The notes below the pieces were generated by a model. The model ran no database searches and was not told the DNA's origin. It worked only from the letters and a program-made list of their open reading frames with translations. From the NCBI GenBank assembly GCA_021812745.1, contig JAKAMS010000014.1, positions 1-16,359 of the forward strand: DNA of 16,359 nt, in the 5' to 3' direction. Below are positions 1 to 6,825 of the stretch, in pieces (positions within the stretch are counted from its first letter, which is position 1; each line of letters opens with the position of its first letter). The position numbers were made by a program, and so were the translations under genes. The DNA is from Bacteroidota bacterium (GTDB taxonomy: Bacteria; Bacteroidota; Ignavibacteria; Ignavibacteriales; Melioribacteraceae).

Positions 1-174
1 GTAAATGAATTCGATTTTTATTTTGAGTTGGCTCCTAACGACGGCTACGAAAAAAATTCAAAAATTTTTGGAAAGCTGGAAGAAATTGGAATACCAAATG
101 AGTTCATTCAGATCAGCCGTGCAACTCTAGAAGATGTGTTCTTAAATTTAACCGGAAGGAGTTTGAGAGATTGA
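1..174 (+). CDS. ABC transporter ATP-binding protein, C-terminal fragment
   Basis: This is the last 57 codons of a reading frame that enters from the left edge, ending with TGA at 172-174. The tail reads ATLEDVFLNLTGRSLRD, which is the typical C-terminus of the ATPase of ABC-2 type drug or export transporters (the 'LEDVFLxLTGxxLR' ending). The Walker motifs lie outside the window, so the call rests on this ending and on the next gene. The following permease starts at 171, so the two frames overlap by 4 nt and are probably translationally coupled. The ATPase would energise that permease at the inner membrane. The substrate cannot be told. Confidence 0.82.
   Translation, partial: VNEFDFYFELAPNDGYEKNSKIFGKLEEIGIPNEFIQISRATLEDVFLNLTGRSLRD
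154..161 (+). promoter_or_regulatory. Shine-Dalgarno for the ABC-2 permease
   Basis: GGAAGGAG ends 9 nt before the TTG at 171. This supports TTG as the true start of the permease even though it lies inside the end of the ATPase gene. Confidence 0.6.
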
Positions 175-1490
175 GAACAATAATCCGATTAGTTCAAAAA
201 GATGTTGCAAGATTTTTAAATGATAAGCGTGCGGTAATCCTTACCTTTCTTGTCCCAATGGTACTGATAATAATTTTTGGAAATATTTTTGGCGGCGACG
301 GAGGAACACGAGGTAAAGCAAGTTTGATATTGGTCAATGAAAGCAATTCGATTGTTGCAAAACTGTTCGAATCCAAATTAGATTCTTCGAAAGCACTCCT
401 GCCGGTAAAAACATATGTTGCTGAAAATGGAAAAGATTCGATCAAGTTTGATGAAGAAACAGCAAAAGAGTGGGTGCGTACGGGAAAAATATCCGCCGCA
501 GTTGTAATGCCAAAAGATTTTTTTACGGATACTTCGACTGCAATTAAATTTAAGTTCTATTACGATCCCAAAAATGAAATCGAGTCCAATATCATTCAAG
601 GAAATATGCAGCAGTTGATCTTTACGGCTATTCCTAAAATGATACCGATACTTCTTCAAAGAAGATCAATTTCATACCTTGGTAAAGACAGCACTTCGCA
701 ATTCATGAAAGGGATAGGAAATGTTGTTCATAAGTTCTACGGTGCATCACCGGATTCATTTATGAAGAAATGGACTCAAATTGATTCGGCTTCTTTGTTC
801 GCCAGTTCAAAAGATACAAGCAGCGAAGTAAATTTCATGTCAAACGTAATCAAATTTGATAGCGAGCAACTTGTTGGTAAAAAAATAACAAATCCCGGTT
901 TAACCCGTTCTGTGGGCGGTTGGGCGATGATGTTCCTTCTCTTTTCACTAACCGGAGCCGCAACTTCGATCTTCGAAGAAAAAAATGAAGGAACGCTTAA
1001 ACGACTTCTTTGTATGCCTGTAACACGTGCGAATATTCTTTGGAGTAAATATATCTATGCAATTATTCTTGGCGTAGTTCAATTACTTGTAATGTTCATC
1101 TTTTCATGGGCACTTTTTGGTGTGGAAATATTTGCCAACTTTGGAAACTTATTAATTTTGATTATTGCTTCCGCTGCTGCTGCAGTTTCATTCGGTATGC
1201 TGATTACATCAATAAGTTCTACTTACAGTCAAGCCAATGGAATTTCAACGCTTCTTATTTTAGTGATGTCTGCTCTCGGTGGTTCATGGTTTCCAACTTC
1301 TTTTTTACCGGGATGGATGCAAGTTATATCTAAAGGGACTTTAACATACTGGTCTATGGAAGGATTTCTACAAGTATTATGGCGTCATTCAAATTTTGCA
1401 GGTATAGCACAAAACGTTTTGATACTTCTTGCCATAGCCTTTTTAATAAATTCCTATGCGTTGATACGCTTCCGCAGAGGAATTATCTAA
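171..1490 (+). CDS. ABC-2 type transporter permease
   Basis: A 439-residue inner-membrane subunit of an ABC-2 (ABC2_membrane_3-like) exporter. Hydrophobic segments are visible at about residues 21-41, 248-268, 294-316, 325-347, 355-378 and 412-433, giving six helices. A large soluble domain of about 205 residues sits between helices 1 and 2 and is probably extracytoplasmic. This is the layout of YhhJ/YbhR-like drug or lipid exporters. After helix 2 comes EEKNEGTLKRLL (269-280), the charged coupling stretch typical of the family, which contacts the ATPase. The TTG start overlaps the ATPase stop by 4 nt and has a strong Shine-Dalgarno 9 nt upstream. The pair would form a half- or full-size exporter. 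The substrate is unknown; a multidrug or antibiotic role is a family-level guess only. Confidence 0.9.
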   Translation: MRTIIRLVQKDVARFLNDKRAVILTFLVPMVLIIIFGNIFGGDGGTRGKASLILVNESNSIVAKLFESKLDSSKALLPVKTYVAENGKDSIKFDEETAKEWVRTGKISAAVVMPKDFFTDTSTAIKFKFYYDPKNEIESNIIQGNMQQLIFTAIPKMIPILLQRRSISYLGKDSTSQFMKGIGNVVHKFYGASPDSFMKKWTQIDSASLFASSKDTSSEVNFMSNVIKFDSEQLVGKKITNPGLTRSVGGWAMMFLLFSLTGAATSIFEEKNEGTLKRLLCMPVTRANILWSKYIYAIILGVVQLLVMFIFSWALFGVEIFANFGNLLILIIASAAAAVSFGMLITSISSTYSQANGISTLLILVMSALGGSWFPTSFLPGWMQVISKGTLTYWSMEGFLQVLWRHSNFAGIAQNVLILLAIAFLINSYALIRFRRGII

Positions 1491-1689
1491 ATTTTAATTG
1501 CAGTGTTTTATTCTCATTGTTGATTTGATAATTTCTTTTTTTTGATAAAAATAAATCTTCTTGCCTAATTCTAACGGCTTTTTCCGAGCTTTTCTCTGGT
1601 ATAATAGTTGCTTTTCTAAGTTTCTATTTTGGTTTTTAGGTATCTTTACATGTAAAATTTAGCGCTTAATAAAAAACAGAGAAAAAAGA
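1491..1689 (+). promoter_or_regulatory. Spacer with possible promoter and palindrome upstream of the acyl-CoA dehydrogenase gene
   Basis: This 199-nt A/T-rich spacer separates the transporter from the metabolic pair. TATAAT at 1600-1605 is a perfect -10 hexamer, but no convincing -35 lies 16-18 nt upstream, and a TTTG/TAnnTTTG Bacteroidota-type promoter is not clear either. A perfect 12-bp palindrome, TTTACATGTAAA, lies at 1645-1656, about 40 nt downstream of the -10 and 34 nt before the start codon. It could be an operator. No terminator hairpin was found after the permease. The promoter call is tentative. Confidence 0.35.
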
Positions 1690-2625
1690 ATGGCAGAAGA
1701 AAAGTTAAAATTAGAAGATTTGCTCGGAGAATCTCCCAAAAGCGAAGGTAAAGGAAGAATAGACTACGTTGCTATTATCGGAGCCGGCGTTATGGGTCAA
1801 GGAATAGCTCAAACAATTGCTAATGCTGGTTTGGATGTTCTACTGGTAGAACGGGATGAGGAACAAATTGAGAAAGCAAAAGAAAGCTTAAAAATTTCGA
1901 TGGAGCGGGAAATTGCACGTTGGGCAATGACTCAAAGTGAATTGAAATCTGTTCTCAGCAGAATTAAATGGACAATAGATAAGAGCGAAATTCCGGAATG
2001 CGATCTGGTTATTGAAGCTGTTGACGAGAATTACGATCTAAAGAAAAAGATATTTAAAGAACTCGATGCGATTGCAAAACCCGAAACAATTTTTGTCTCA
2101 AATACCTCCACACTTAGTTTGACTAAAATTGCAGAAGTAACAAATCGCCGAGACAAGATCATCGGAATGCATTTCTTAAATCCGGTACCAAAAGTTCCGC
2201 TAGTAGAATTAGTGCGTGCTCTTGATACATCCGACAAAACAGTTGAAGTAAGCAAAAAATTTGCATCACGTATTGGTAAAACAGCCGTTGAGGTTTATGA
2301 ATATCCAGGATTTGTAACAACGCGCGCTATAGTTCCTCTTCTCAATGAAGCAATGCATATTCTTTTAGAAGGTCTTGCCAGCGCCAAAGACATTGACACA
2401 GCGATGCGGCTCGGATACAACTTTAATACAGGACCGCTTGAAATGGCTGACTCGATGGGACTAGATGAAGTTCTGGCATGGATGGAAACTTTGTGGGCTA
2501 CATTAGGCGAGCCGCGCTATCGTCCTTGTCCTATTCTTCGCAAACTTGTTCGCGAAAGAAAACTTGGCAAGAAAACCGGCGAAGGTTTTTTTAAATATGA
2601 TGCAGACGGAAAAATAATCAACTAA
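1690..2625 (+). CDS. 3-hydroxyacyl-CoA (3-hydroxybutyryl-CoA) dehydrogenase
   Basis: A 311-residue NAD-dependent dehydrogenase that interconverts 3-hydroxyacyl-CoA and 3-oxoacyl-CoA, as in beta-oxidation or butyrate-type fermentation. The Rossmann motif GAGVMG is at residues 31-36 after a roughly 25-residue polar extension not usual in the ~282-residue family. VIEAVDEN (108-115) carries the conserved Glu. NTSTLSL (138-144) and GMHFLNPVP (159-167) supply the expected Ser140 and catalytic His161, and Glu173 completes the His-Glu pair. The C-terminal dimer domain has GPLEMAD and ends with KKTGEGFFKYD. One oddity: the Asn normally found in 'GFxVNR' is replaced (GFVTTR, Thr211). The Shine-Dalgarno is weak (AGAGAAAAAAG). 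The gene lies 16 nt before ackA and is probably co-transcribed with it. The Hbd/PaaH/FadB-like family call is firm; the chain-length preference is not. Confidence 0.92.
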   Translation: MAEEKLKLEDLLGESPKSEGKGRIDYVAIIGAGVMGQGIAQTIANAGLDVLLVERDEEQIEKAKESLKISMEREIARWAMTQSELKSVLSRIKWTIDKSEIPECDLVIEAVDENYDLKKKIFKELDAIAKPETIFVSNTSTLSLTKIAEVTNRRDKIIGMHFLNPVPKVPLVELVRALDTSDKTVEVSKKFASRIGKTAVEVYEYPGFVTTRAIVPLLNEAMHILLEGLASAKDIDTAMRLGYNFNTGPLEMADSMGLDEVLAWMETLWATLGEPRYRPCPILRKLVRERKLGKKTGEGFFKYDADGKIIN

Positions 2626-2641
2626 TTATTTTGAGGAAGAA

Positions 2642-3871
2642 ATGAAAGTTCTGGTTCTTAATTGCGGAAGTTCGTCAATCAAATATCAGTTTATAGATAC
2701 AACGGCAAAAATTACATTGGCAAAAGGAATGGTTGAACGTATTGGTATGACAAGTGCCATCTTAACGCATCAACCGCATGAAAAAGATAAAATTAAAATT
2801 GTTGGCGAAATTCTTGATCATACGATTGCTATTGAGTACGTGGTTGCAGTTTTGCTTTCTCCAAATCACGGAGTAATAAAAGATAAAAATGAAATTGACG
2901 CAGTCGGTCACCGCGTTGTGCATGGCGGCGAGACTTTCTCCGGCTCAGTTTTGATTACCGATCTTGTGATGAAAGCGCTCAAAGATAATATTGAACTTGC
3001 ACCACTTCATAATCCGCCAAACATAAAAGGTATTCAAGCGGCTAAGAGCCATCTTCCAAAGACTCCTCAAGTTGGAGTTTTCGATACATCATTTCATATT
3101 AAGATGCCGCCGCAAGCTTACCTGTATGGTATTCCTTACGAGCTTTACAAAAAATATAAAATCCGTCGTTATGGATTTCATGGAACGTCACATCGTTATG
3201 TTTCTGAACGTGCGGCAAAAATGCTGGGTAAACCGATTGAAGAATTAAAAATAATTACTGCTCATCTTGGTAACGGTTGTTCGATGGCAGCGGTAGACGG
3301 CGGTCGGTCGGTAGATACAACAATGGGATTCACTCCTCTTGAAGGTTTGATCATGGGAACCAGAAGCGGCGATATGGATCCTTCAGTAATTCTTTACATC
3401 ATGGCTAAAGAAGGACTCTCACTTTCGGAAGCTAATACGCTTCTTAATAAACATAGCGGATTAATTGGAATCAGCGGTGAAAGCAGTGACATGCGTGAAA
3501 TTGAAGAAGCAGTTGGTGAAGGGAATAAAAAAGCAAAATATGCTTTCGATGTTTTCACTTATAGAATAAAAAAATATATTGGCGCGTATGCAGCTGCAAT
3601 GGGAGGACTTGATGCAGTTGTTTTCACAGGCGGAATTGGCGAGAACTCAATTACGGTTCGTCATGACGCGTGCTCTAATCTAGAGTTTCTAGGAATCAAA
3701 CTTGACGAAGAAGCAAACAAAAATGTAAAAGGAGAATGCAAAATTTCCGCAGCTGATTCAAAAGTAAGTATCCTTAGAATACCAACCAATGAAGAATTGG
3801 TCATTGCTCTTGATACTGAAGAAATTGTGAGTGAGGAACTAGCTGTTAAACAAGCAGCGAGTGCGCATTAA
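2642..3871 (+). CDS. ackA: Acetate kinase
   Basis: A 409-residue cytoplasmic acetokinase that reversibly converts acetyl phosphate and ADP to acetate and ATP. The key residues fall at the same numbers as in the Methanosarcina thermophila enzyme: Asn7 (LNCGSSSIKY), Arg91 (VGHRVVHGG), Asp148 (FDTSFH), His180 (YGFHGTSH), Arg241 (GTRSGDMDP) and Glu384 (TNEEL). The ATP-binding HLGNG (208-212) and TGGIGEN (329-335) are intact. These features favour acetate over butyrate kinase, although the neighbour is a hydroxyacyl-CoA dehydrogenase. GAGGAAG at 2633-2639 is a good Shine-Dalgarno. No phosphotransacetylase gene is adjacent. A strong terminator follows, so this is the last gene of the unit. Confidence 0.96.
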   Translation: MKVLVLNCGSSSIKYQFIDTTAKITLAKGMVERIGMTSAILTHQPHEKDKIKIVGEILDHTIAIEYVVAVLLSPNHGVIKDKNEIDAVGHRVVHGGETFSGSVLITDLVMKALKDNIELAPLHNPPNIKGIQAAKSHLPKTPQVGVFDTSFHIKMPPQAYLYGIPYELYKKYKIRRYGFHGTSHRYVSERAAKMLGKPIEELKIITAHLGNGCSMAAVDGGRSVDTTMGFTPLEGLIMGTRSGDMDPSVILYIMAKEGLSLSEANTLLNKHSGLIGISGESSDMREIEEAVGEGNKKAKYAFDVFTYRIKKYIGAYAAAMGGLDAVVFTGGIGENSITVRHDACSNLEFLGIKLDEEANKNVKGECKISAADSKVSILRIPTNEELVIALDTEEIVSEELAVKQAASAH

Positions 3872-3877
3872 TTAAAC

Positions 3878-3921
3878 TATTTGCCCGCAGGGTAATCTGC
3901 GGGCAAATACAATTCTTTTTT
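3878..3921 (+). terminator. Intrinsic terminator after ackA
   Basis: A perfect 13-bp stem (3878-3890 with 3897-3909, core TTTGCCCGCAG) closes a 6-nt loop, GGTAAT. A run of six T follows at 3916-3921. The G/C-rich stem starts 6 nt after the ackA stop. The T tract begins 6 nt past the stem rather than directly after it, but this is by far the clearest terminator in the window. Confidence 0.88.
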
Positions 3922-4010
3922 ACAAATCCCTCAGTTAAGCGTAATCAAAAATTTTATTCCAACTATAAAAAATCTTAAATTCCATCTAATAATAATTTAG
4001 CGGGTTGGAG

Positions 4011-4802
4011 ATGGATTTACAGCTAAAAGGAAAAACCGTTCTGGTAACTGCATCAAGCAGTGGTATAGGCAGAAAGACGGCTGAGCTTTTCATTAAAGAA
4101 GGATGCAAAGTAGCAATCTGTTCGCACAACAAAGAAAATCTTTTAAAAACTGTGCTTGAAATAAAAGAATCATACGGCGTTGAACCGTTATGGGATCTTT
4201 GCGATATAAACGAACCGCAAGATATTGAAGATACTATCAGCGTTGTGAGAAAGAATTTGGGCGACATTGATATACTTGTAAATAATTGCGGAGGACCTGT
4301 ACCCGGATTTTTTGAAGATCTCTATGATGAAACCTGGGAAAATGCTTTTGGACAAGTTCTTATGAGTGCTGTCCGTTTTACTCGTCTTGTGTTACCGGGG
4401 ATGAAAGCTAAAAATATGGGAAGAATAATTAATATCACTTCTCTCTCTGTCAAACAACCGGTTGATAACTTGATTCTTTCCAATTCTTTTAGAAGTGCTG
4501 TTACAGCGTTCGCAAAAACTTTGAGCAACCAAGTTGGAAAGTATAATATTACTGTTAACAATGTTGCGCCCGGATATACACTTACATCCCGTTTACATGA
4601 ATTAGCTGAGAACCGCGCAAAAATTGCAAATACAATACCGGAAAAAATTTTAGAATCAATGTCGAATGATGTCCCGATGAAACGCCTCGCTAGTCCGGAA
4701 GAAGTTGCGTCACTAATTGTTTATCTAGCTTCTGAGCAAGCCGGATATATTAATGGTCAGACAATTGCCGTAGACGGCGGAGTGATTAAATCAACTTATT
4801 AA
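4011..4802 (+). CDS. SDR family oxidoreductase lacking the YxxxK pair (BKR-like)
   Basis: A 263-residue Rossmann-fold short-chain dehydrogenase/reductase. The nucleotide motif is TASSSGIG (13-20), where the usual TGxxxGIG has Ala for the first Gly. NNCGG (91-95) stands for NNAGG. Ser144 in NITSLS is the likely catalytic serine. At the Tyr-Lys site the sequence is SNSFR (157-161), so Tyr is Ser157 and Lys is Arg161. The frame continues into the normal 'VNNVAPGYTLT' and 'YINGQTIAVDGG' C-terminal motifs, so this is not a frameshift. It resembles the SDR subgroup described as beta-ketoacyl-ACP-reductase-like without a proper tetrad. ATG at 4011 was chosen over an in-frame TTG at 4005, because MDLQLKGK is the usual family start. 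The substrate is unknown. The stop codon touches the heptamer-repeat element that follows. Confidence 0.88.
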   Translation: MDLQLKGKTVLVTASSSGIGRKTAELFIKEGCKVAICSHNKENLLKTVLEIKESYGVEPLWDLCDINEPQDIEDTISVVRKNLGDIDILVNNCGGPVPGFFEDLYDETWENAFGQVLMSAVRFTRLVLPGMKAKNMGRIINITSLSVKQPVDNLILSNSFRSAVTAFAKTLSNQVGKYNITVNNVAPGYTLTSRLHELAENRAKIANTIPEKILESMSNDVPMKRLASPEEVASLIVYLASEQAGYINGQTIAVDGGVIKSTY

Positions 4803-5043
4803 TTGAGAATTGACAATTTAGAATTGCTAATTCTATGAGAATATTTGAGAAACATTGTCTATATGGAAATTCAATTCTTGAAAAAAGTTTTCAGTTCGGA
4901 GCAAGAATAGTTAAATTCTGTTTACTCAGTAGTAAAGAAGAATATCAAATCAAAGATTCATTTAAATAATTATTAAGAAGCGAAAATCAATTAAGAAATT
5001 GAGAGAGAAATAATTTTCCATTCTCAATTCGCAATTTTCAATT
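4801..5043. repeat. Element bounded by mirrored 7-nt-period repeat arrays
   Basis: The left end (4801-4835) is five consecutive heptamers of the form AATTGAG (units include AATTGAC, AATTTAG and AATTGCT). The right end (5009-5043), read on the minus strand, is again five heptamers (AATTGAA, AATTGCG, AATTGAG and two degenerate ones). The outer 26 nt of the two ends match at 21 positions as an inverted repeat. Between them lies only a broken four-helix-bundle reading frame whose ATG begins on the last base of the left array. The left end begins inside the TAA stop codon of the upstream dehydrogenase gene. This looks like a small mobile or palindromic-repeat unit, now decayed. No transposase and no clear target-site duplication were seen. 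Confidence 0.6.
4835..5002 (+). pseudogene. Decayed four-helix-bundle protein (23S rRNA intervening-sequence protein family)
   Basis: An ATG at 4835 opens a 44-codon frame ending in TAA at 4967-4969; the same frame then continues to TGA at 5000-5002. The first part contains EKSFQFGARIVK, followed by SSKEEYQI, which matches the N-terminal helix of the four-helix-bundle family (TIGR02436-type: '..EKSF.FA.RIV.LY..L...K.EY.LS.QLLRSGTSIGAN'). Directly after the TAA comes LLRS in frame, so the stop sits exactly where the family has Gln before LLRS, consistent with a CAA-to-TAA change. The expected GTSIGAN and the remaining roughly 70 residues are missing, so there is a nonsense mutation plus a large deletion. 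It lies inside the heptamer-repeat element. The family assignment is from memory of its consensus; no search was run. Confidence 0.6.
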
Positions 5044-5074
5044 ATAAAGCTTTTTCCTCAAAATAGAGGACAAC

Positions 5075-6628
5075 ATGAAAAAAGAAATTGAATTAGTAAT
5101 ACCGCCCGGTTTTATAAACGATTATTCTTACCAAAAAAGTCTCGCCGCTCAAAAGCTCAAAATTAATATCGAAGAGATAACCGCTGTTCAAATCATTCGC
5201 AGATCCGTAGATGCACGCAGCAAGAATCCTATTTATAGAGCAAAAGCAATTGTTTATTTCAATGAAGAGCCGGCAGATATTTATTCTCCAATTAATTTTT
5301 CGCATATAAAAAATGGTAAGAAAGTTTTGATTGTTGGAATGGGCCCTGCAGGAATGTTCGCCGCTTTGAGATTGATCGAATTAGGAATTCAGCCAATTAT
5401 TTTTGAACGTGGTAAAGATGTTCAGACCCGCAGAAGAGATTTAAGAGAAATTCAGCAATTCGGCAAAGTGGATCCGGATTCAAATTATTGTTTTGGTGAG
5501 GGCGGCGCCGGAACATATAGCGACGGAAAACTTTATACACGTTCTACAAAACGCGGTGATGTAAACCGGATATTGAACATACTCGTTCAACACGGCTCAC
5601 CAAGAGAAATTTTAATTGATGCTCATCCTCATATCGGTTCTAATATATTACCGCAAGTTGTGAGCTCAATTCGTAAAACGATTTTAGATTGCGGCGGTGA
5701 GATTCACTTTGAATCGAGAGTGACGGATTTTATCCGTAACGAAAACAAAATAAAAGGTGTAATTGTAAATGGTGAAAAAGAATTTATTGGAGATTCTTTA
5801 ATCGTAGCAACAGGACATTCTGCACGTGATATTTATTATCTGTTGGGCAGTCACAAAATAAAAATAGAAGCAAAACCGTTTGCAGTTGGAGTTCGTATTG
5901 AACATCCTCAAAAGTTAATTGACGAAATCCAGTATCATACAACTGAGAGAAATCCAAACTTACCGGCATCGAGTTACAATTTAACATGTCAAATTGAGGA
6001 CCGCGGTGTTTACTCTTTTTGCATGTGTCCCGGAGGAATAATTATTCCTGCATCAACCGGACCGAATGAACTTGTATTAAACGGGATGAGTGTTTCAAGA
6101 CGCGATTCTCCATTTGCCAATTCCGGGTTGGTAGTTTCTGTGGATGAAAGAGATTGGACTGATTATAAAACACACAATGTATTTGCCGGATTAGAATTCC
6201 AAAAAGAAATTGAGAGAATTGCATTTGAAGCTGGGGGAAAAACGCAGCGAGCCCCAGCGCAACGAATTACAGATTTTGTAAAGAGAGAATTATCTAAATC
6301 ACTTCCGGACACTTCATACATTCCCGGGACAATCAGTTCGCCACTTCATCAAATACTACCCAAACAAATTGCAGAAGGGCTAAGAAAAAGTTTGCTCATT
6401 TTTGATAAAAAAATGAAAGGATATTTTACGGAAGAATCACAAATACTTGCTGCAGAAACGCGTACAAGCTCGCCAATAAGAATTCCACGAGATAATGAAA
6501 CACTTATGCATGTTGAAGTTGAAGGATTATTCCCTTGCGGTGAAGGTGCTGGTTACGCCGGCGGGATTGTTTCAGCCGCAATTGATGGGGAGAGAAGTGC
6601 CGAAGCGGTAAGCTATTTTTTACAATAA
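5075..6628 (+). CDS. FAD-dependent oxidoreductase of the COG2509 type
   Basis: A 517-residue flavoprotein. Residues 1-70 form a small N-terminal alpha/beta domain (IELVIPPGF start) typical of this group. A dinucleotide fold follows at 83-112, with GMGPAG (88-93) and the ribose-binding acidic residue in FERG (Glu111). Next come CFGEGGAGTYSDGKL (139-153), the second flavin motif ATGHSARD (245-252), and a C-terminal FAD loop reading PCGEGAGYAGGIVSAA, about 20 residues from the end. These match the uncharacterised FAD-dependent dehydrogenases (COG2509), which have no known substrate. AGAGGA at 5065-5070 precedes the ATG by 4 nt. It stands as a single gene after the repeat element and may have its own promoter, although none is obvious. 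Confidence 0.88.
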   Translation: MKKEIELVIPPGFINDYSYQKSLAAQKLKINIEEITAVQIIRRSVDARSKNPIYRAKAIVYFNEEPADIYSPINFSHIKNGKKVLIVGMGPAGMFAALRLIELGIQPIIFERGKDVQTRRRDLREIQQFGKVDPDSNYCFGEGGAGTYSDGKLYTRSTKRGDVNRILNILVQHGSPREILIDAHPHIGSNILPQVVSSIRKTILDCGGEIHFESRVTDFIRNENKIKGVIVNGEKEFIGDSLIVATGHSARDIYYLLGSHKIKIEAKPFAVGVRIEHPQKLIDEIQYHTTERNPNLPASSYNLTCQIEDRGVYSFCMCPGGIIIPASTGPNELVLNGMSVSRRDSPFANSGLVVSVDERDWTDYKTHNVFAGLEFQKEIERIAFEAGGKTQRAPAQRITDFVKRELSKSLPDTSYIPGTISSPLHQILPKQIAEGLRKSLLIFDKKMKGYFTEESQILAAETRTSSPIRIPRDNETLMHVEVEGLFPCGEGAGYAGGIVSAAIDGERSAEAVSYFLQ

Positions 6629-6825
6629 TATATTGGGCTTGATCTCTTTTATCGCAGCGAAATGTTTTTGTGACTTGGTACATATTTATTTGAGGATTTA
6701 TTAATAATGCAGAAGTACACTCATAATTAGAGATGCATCAAATATTTACTTATTTTCAGTCATCTTCTTGCTAAGGAGATGTTTAAGTAAACTCAAACTA
6801 AGATAAATGCCAAAAGGAAATAAGC
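6629..6825. other. A/T-rich intergenic spacer, nothing firm
   Basis: A 197-nt spacer between the flavoprotein and methyltransferase genes. It holds an imperfect Bacteroidota-type promoter candidate (TTTTTGTG followed by TTTATTTG around 6663-6694) and a small inverted repeat GTTTA-AG-TAAAC at 6781-6792. No terminator hairpin and no recognisable gene fragment were seen. Confidence 0.3.

Noticed and set aside
4005..4010. TTG start two codons upstream of the SDR gene
   Set aside because: ATG at 4011 gives the usual MDLxLKGK start; the TTG has no better ribosome-binding sequence.
6710..6795. Tiny frames (ATG at about 6708 and 6779) in the spacer before the methyltransferase gene
   Set aside because: They encode only 3-7 residues; spacing to Shine-Dalgarno-like bases is poor and no leader-peptide logic is visible.
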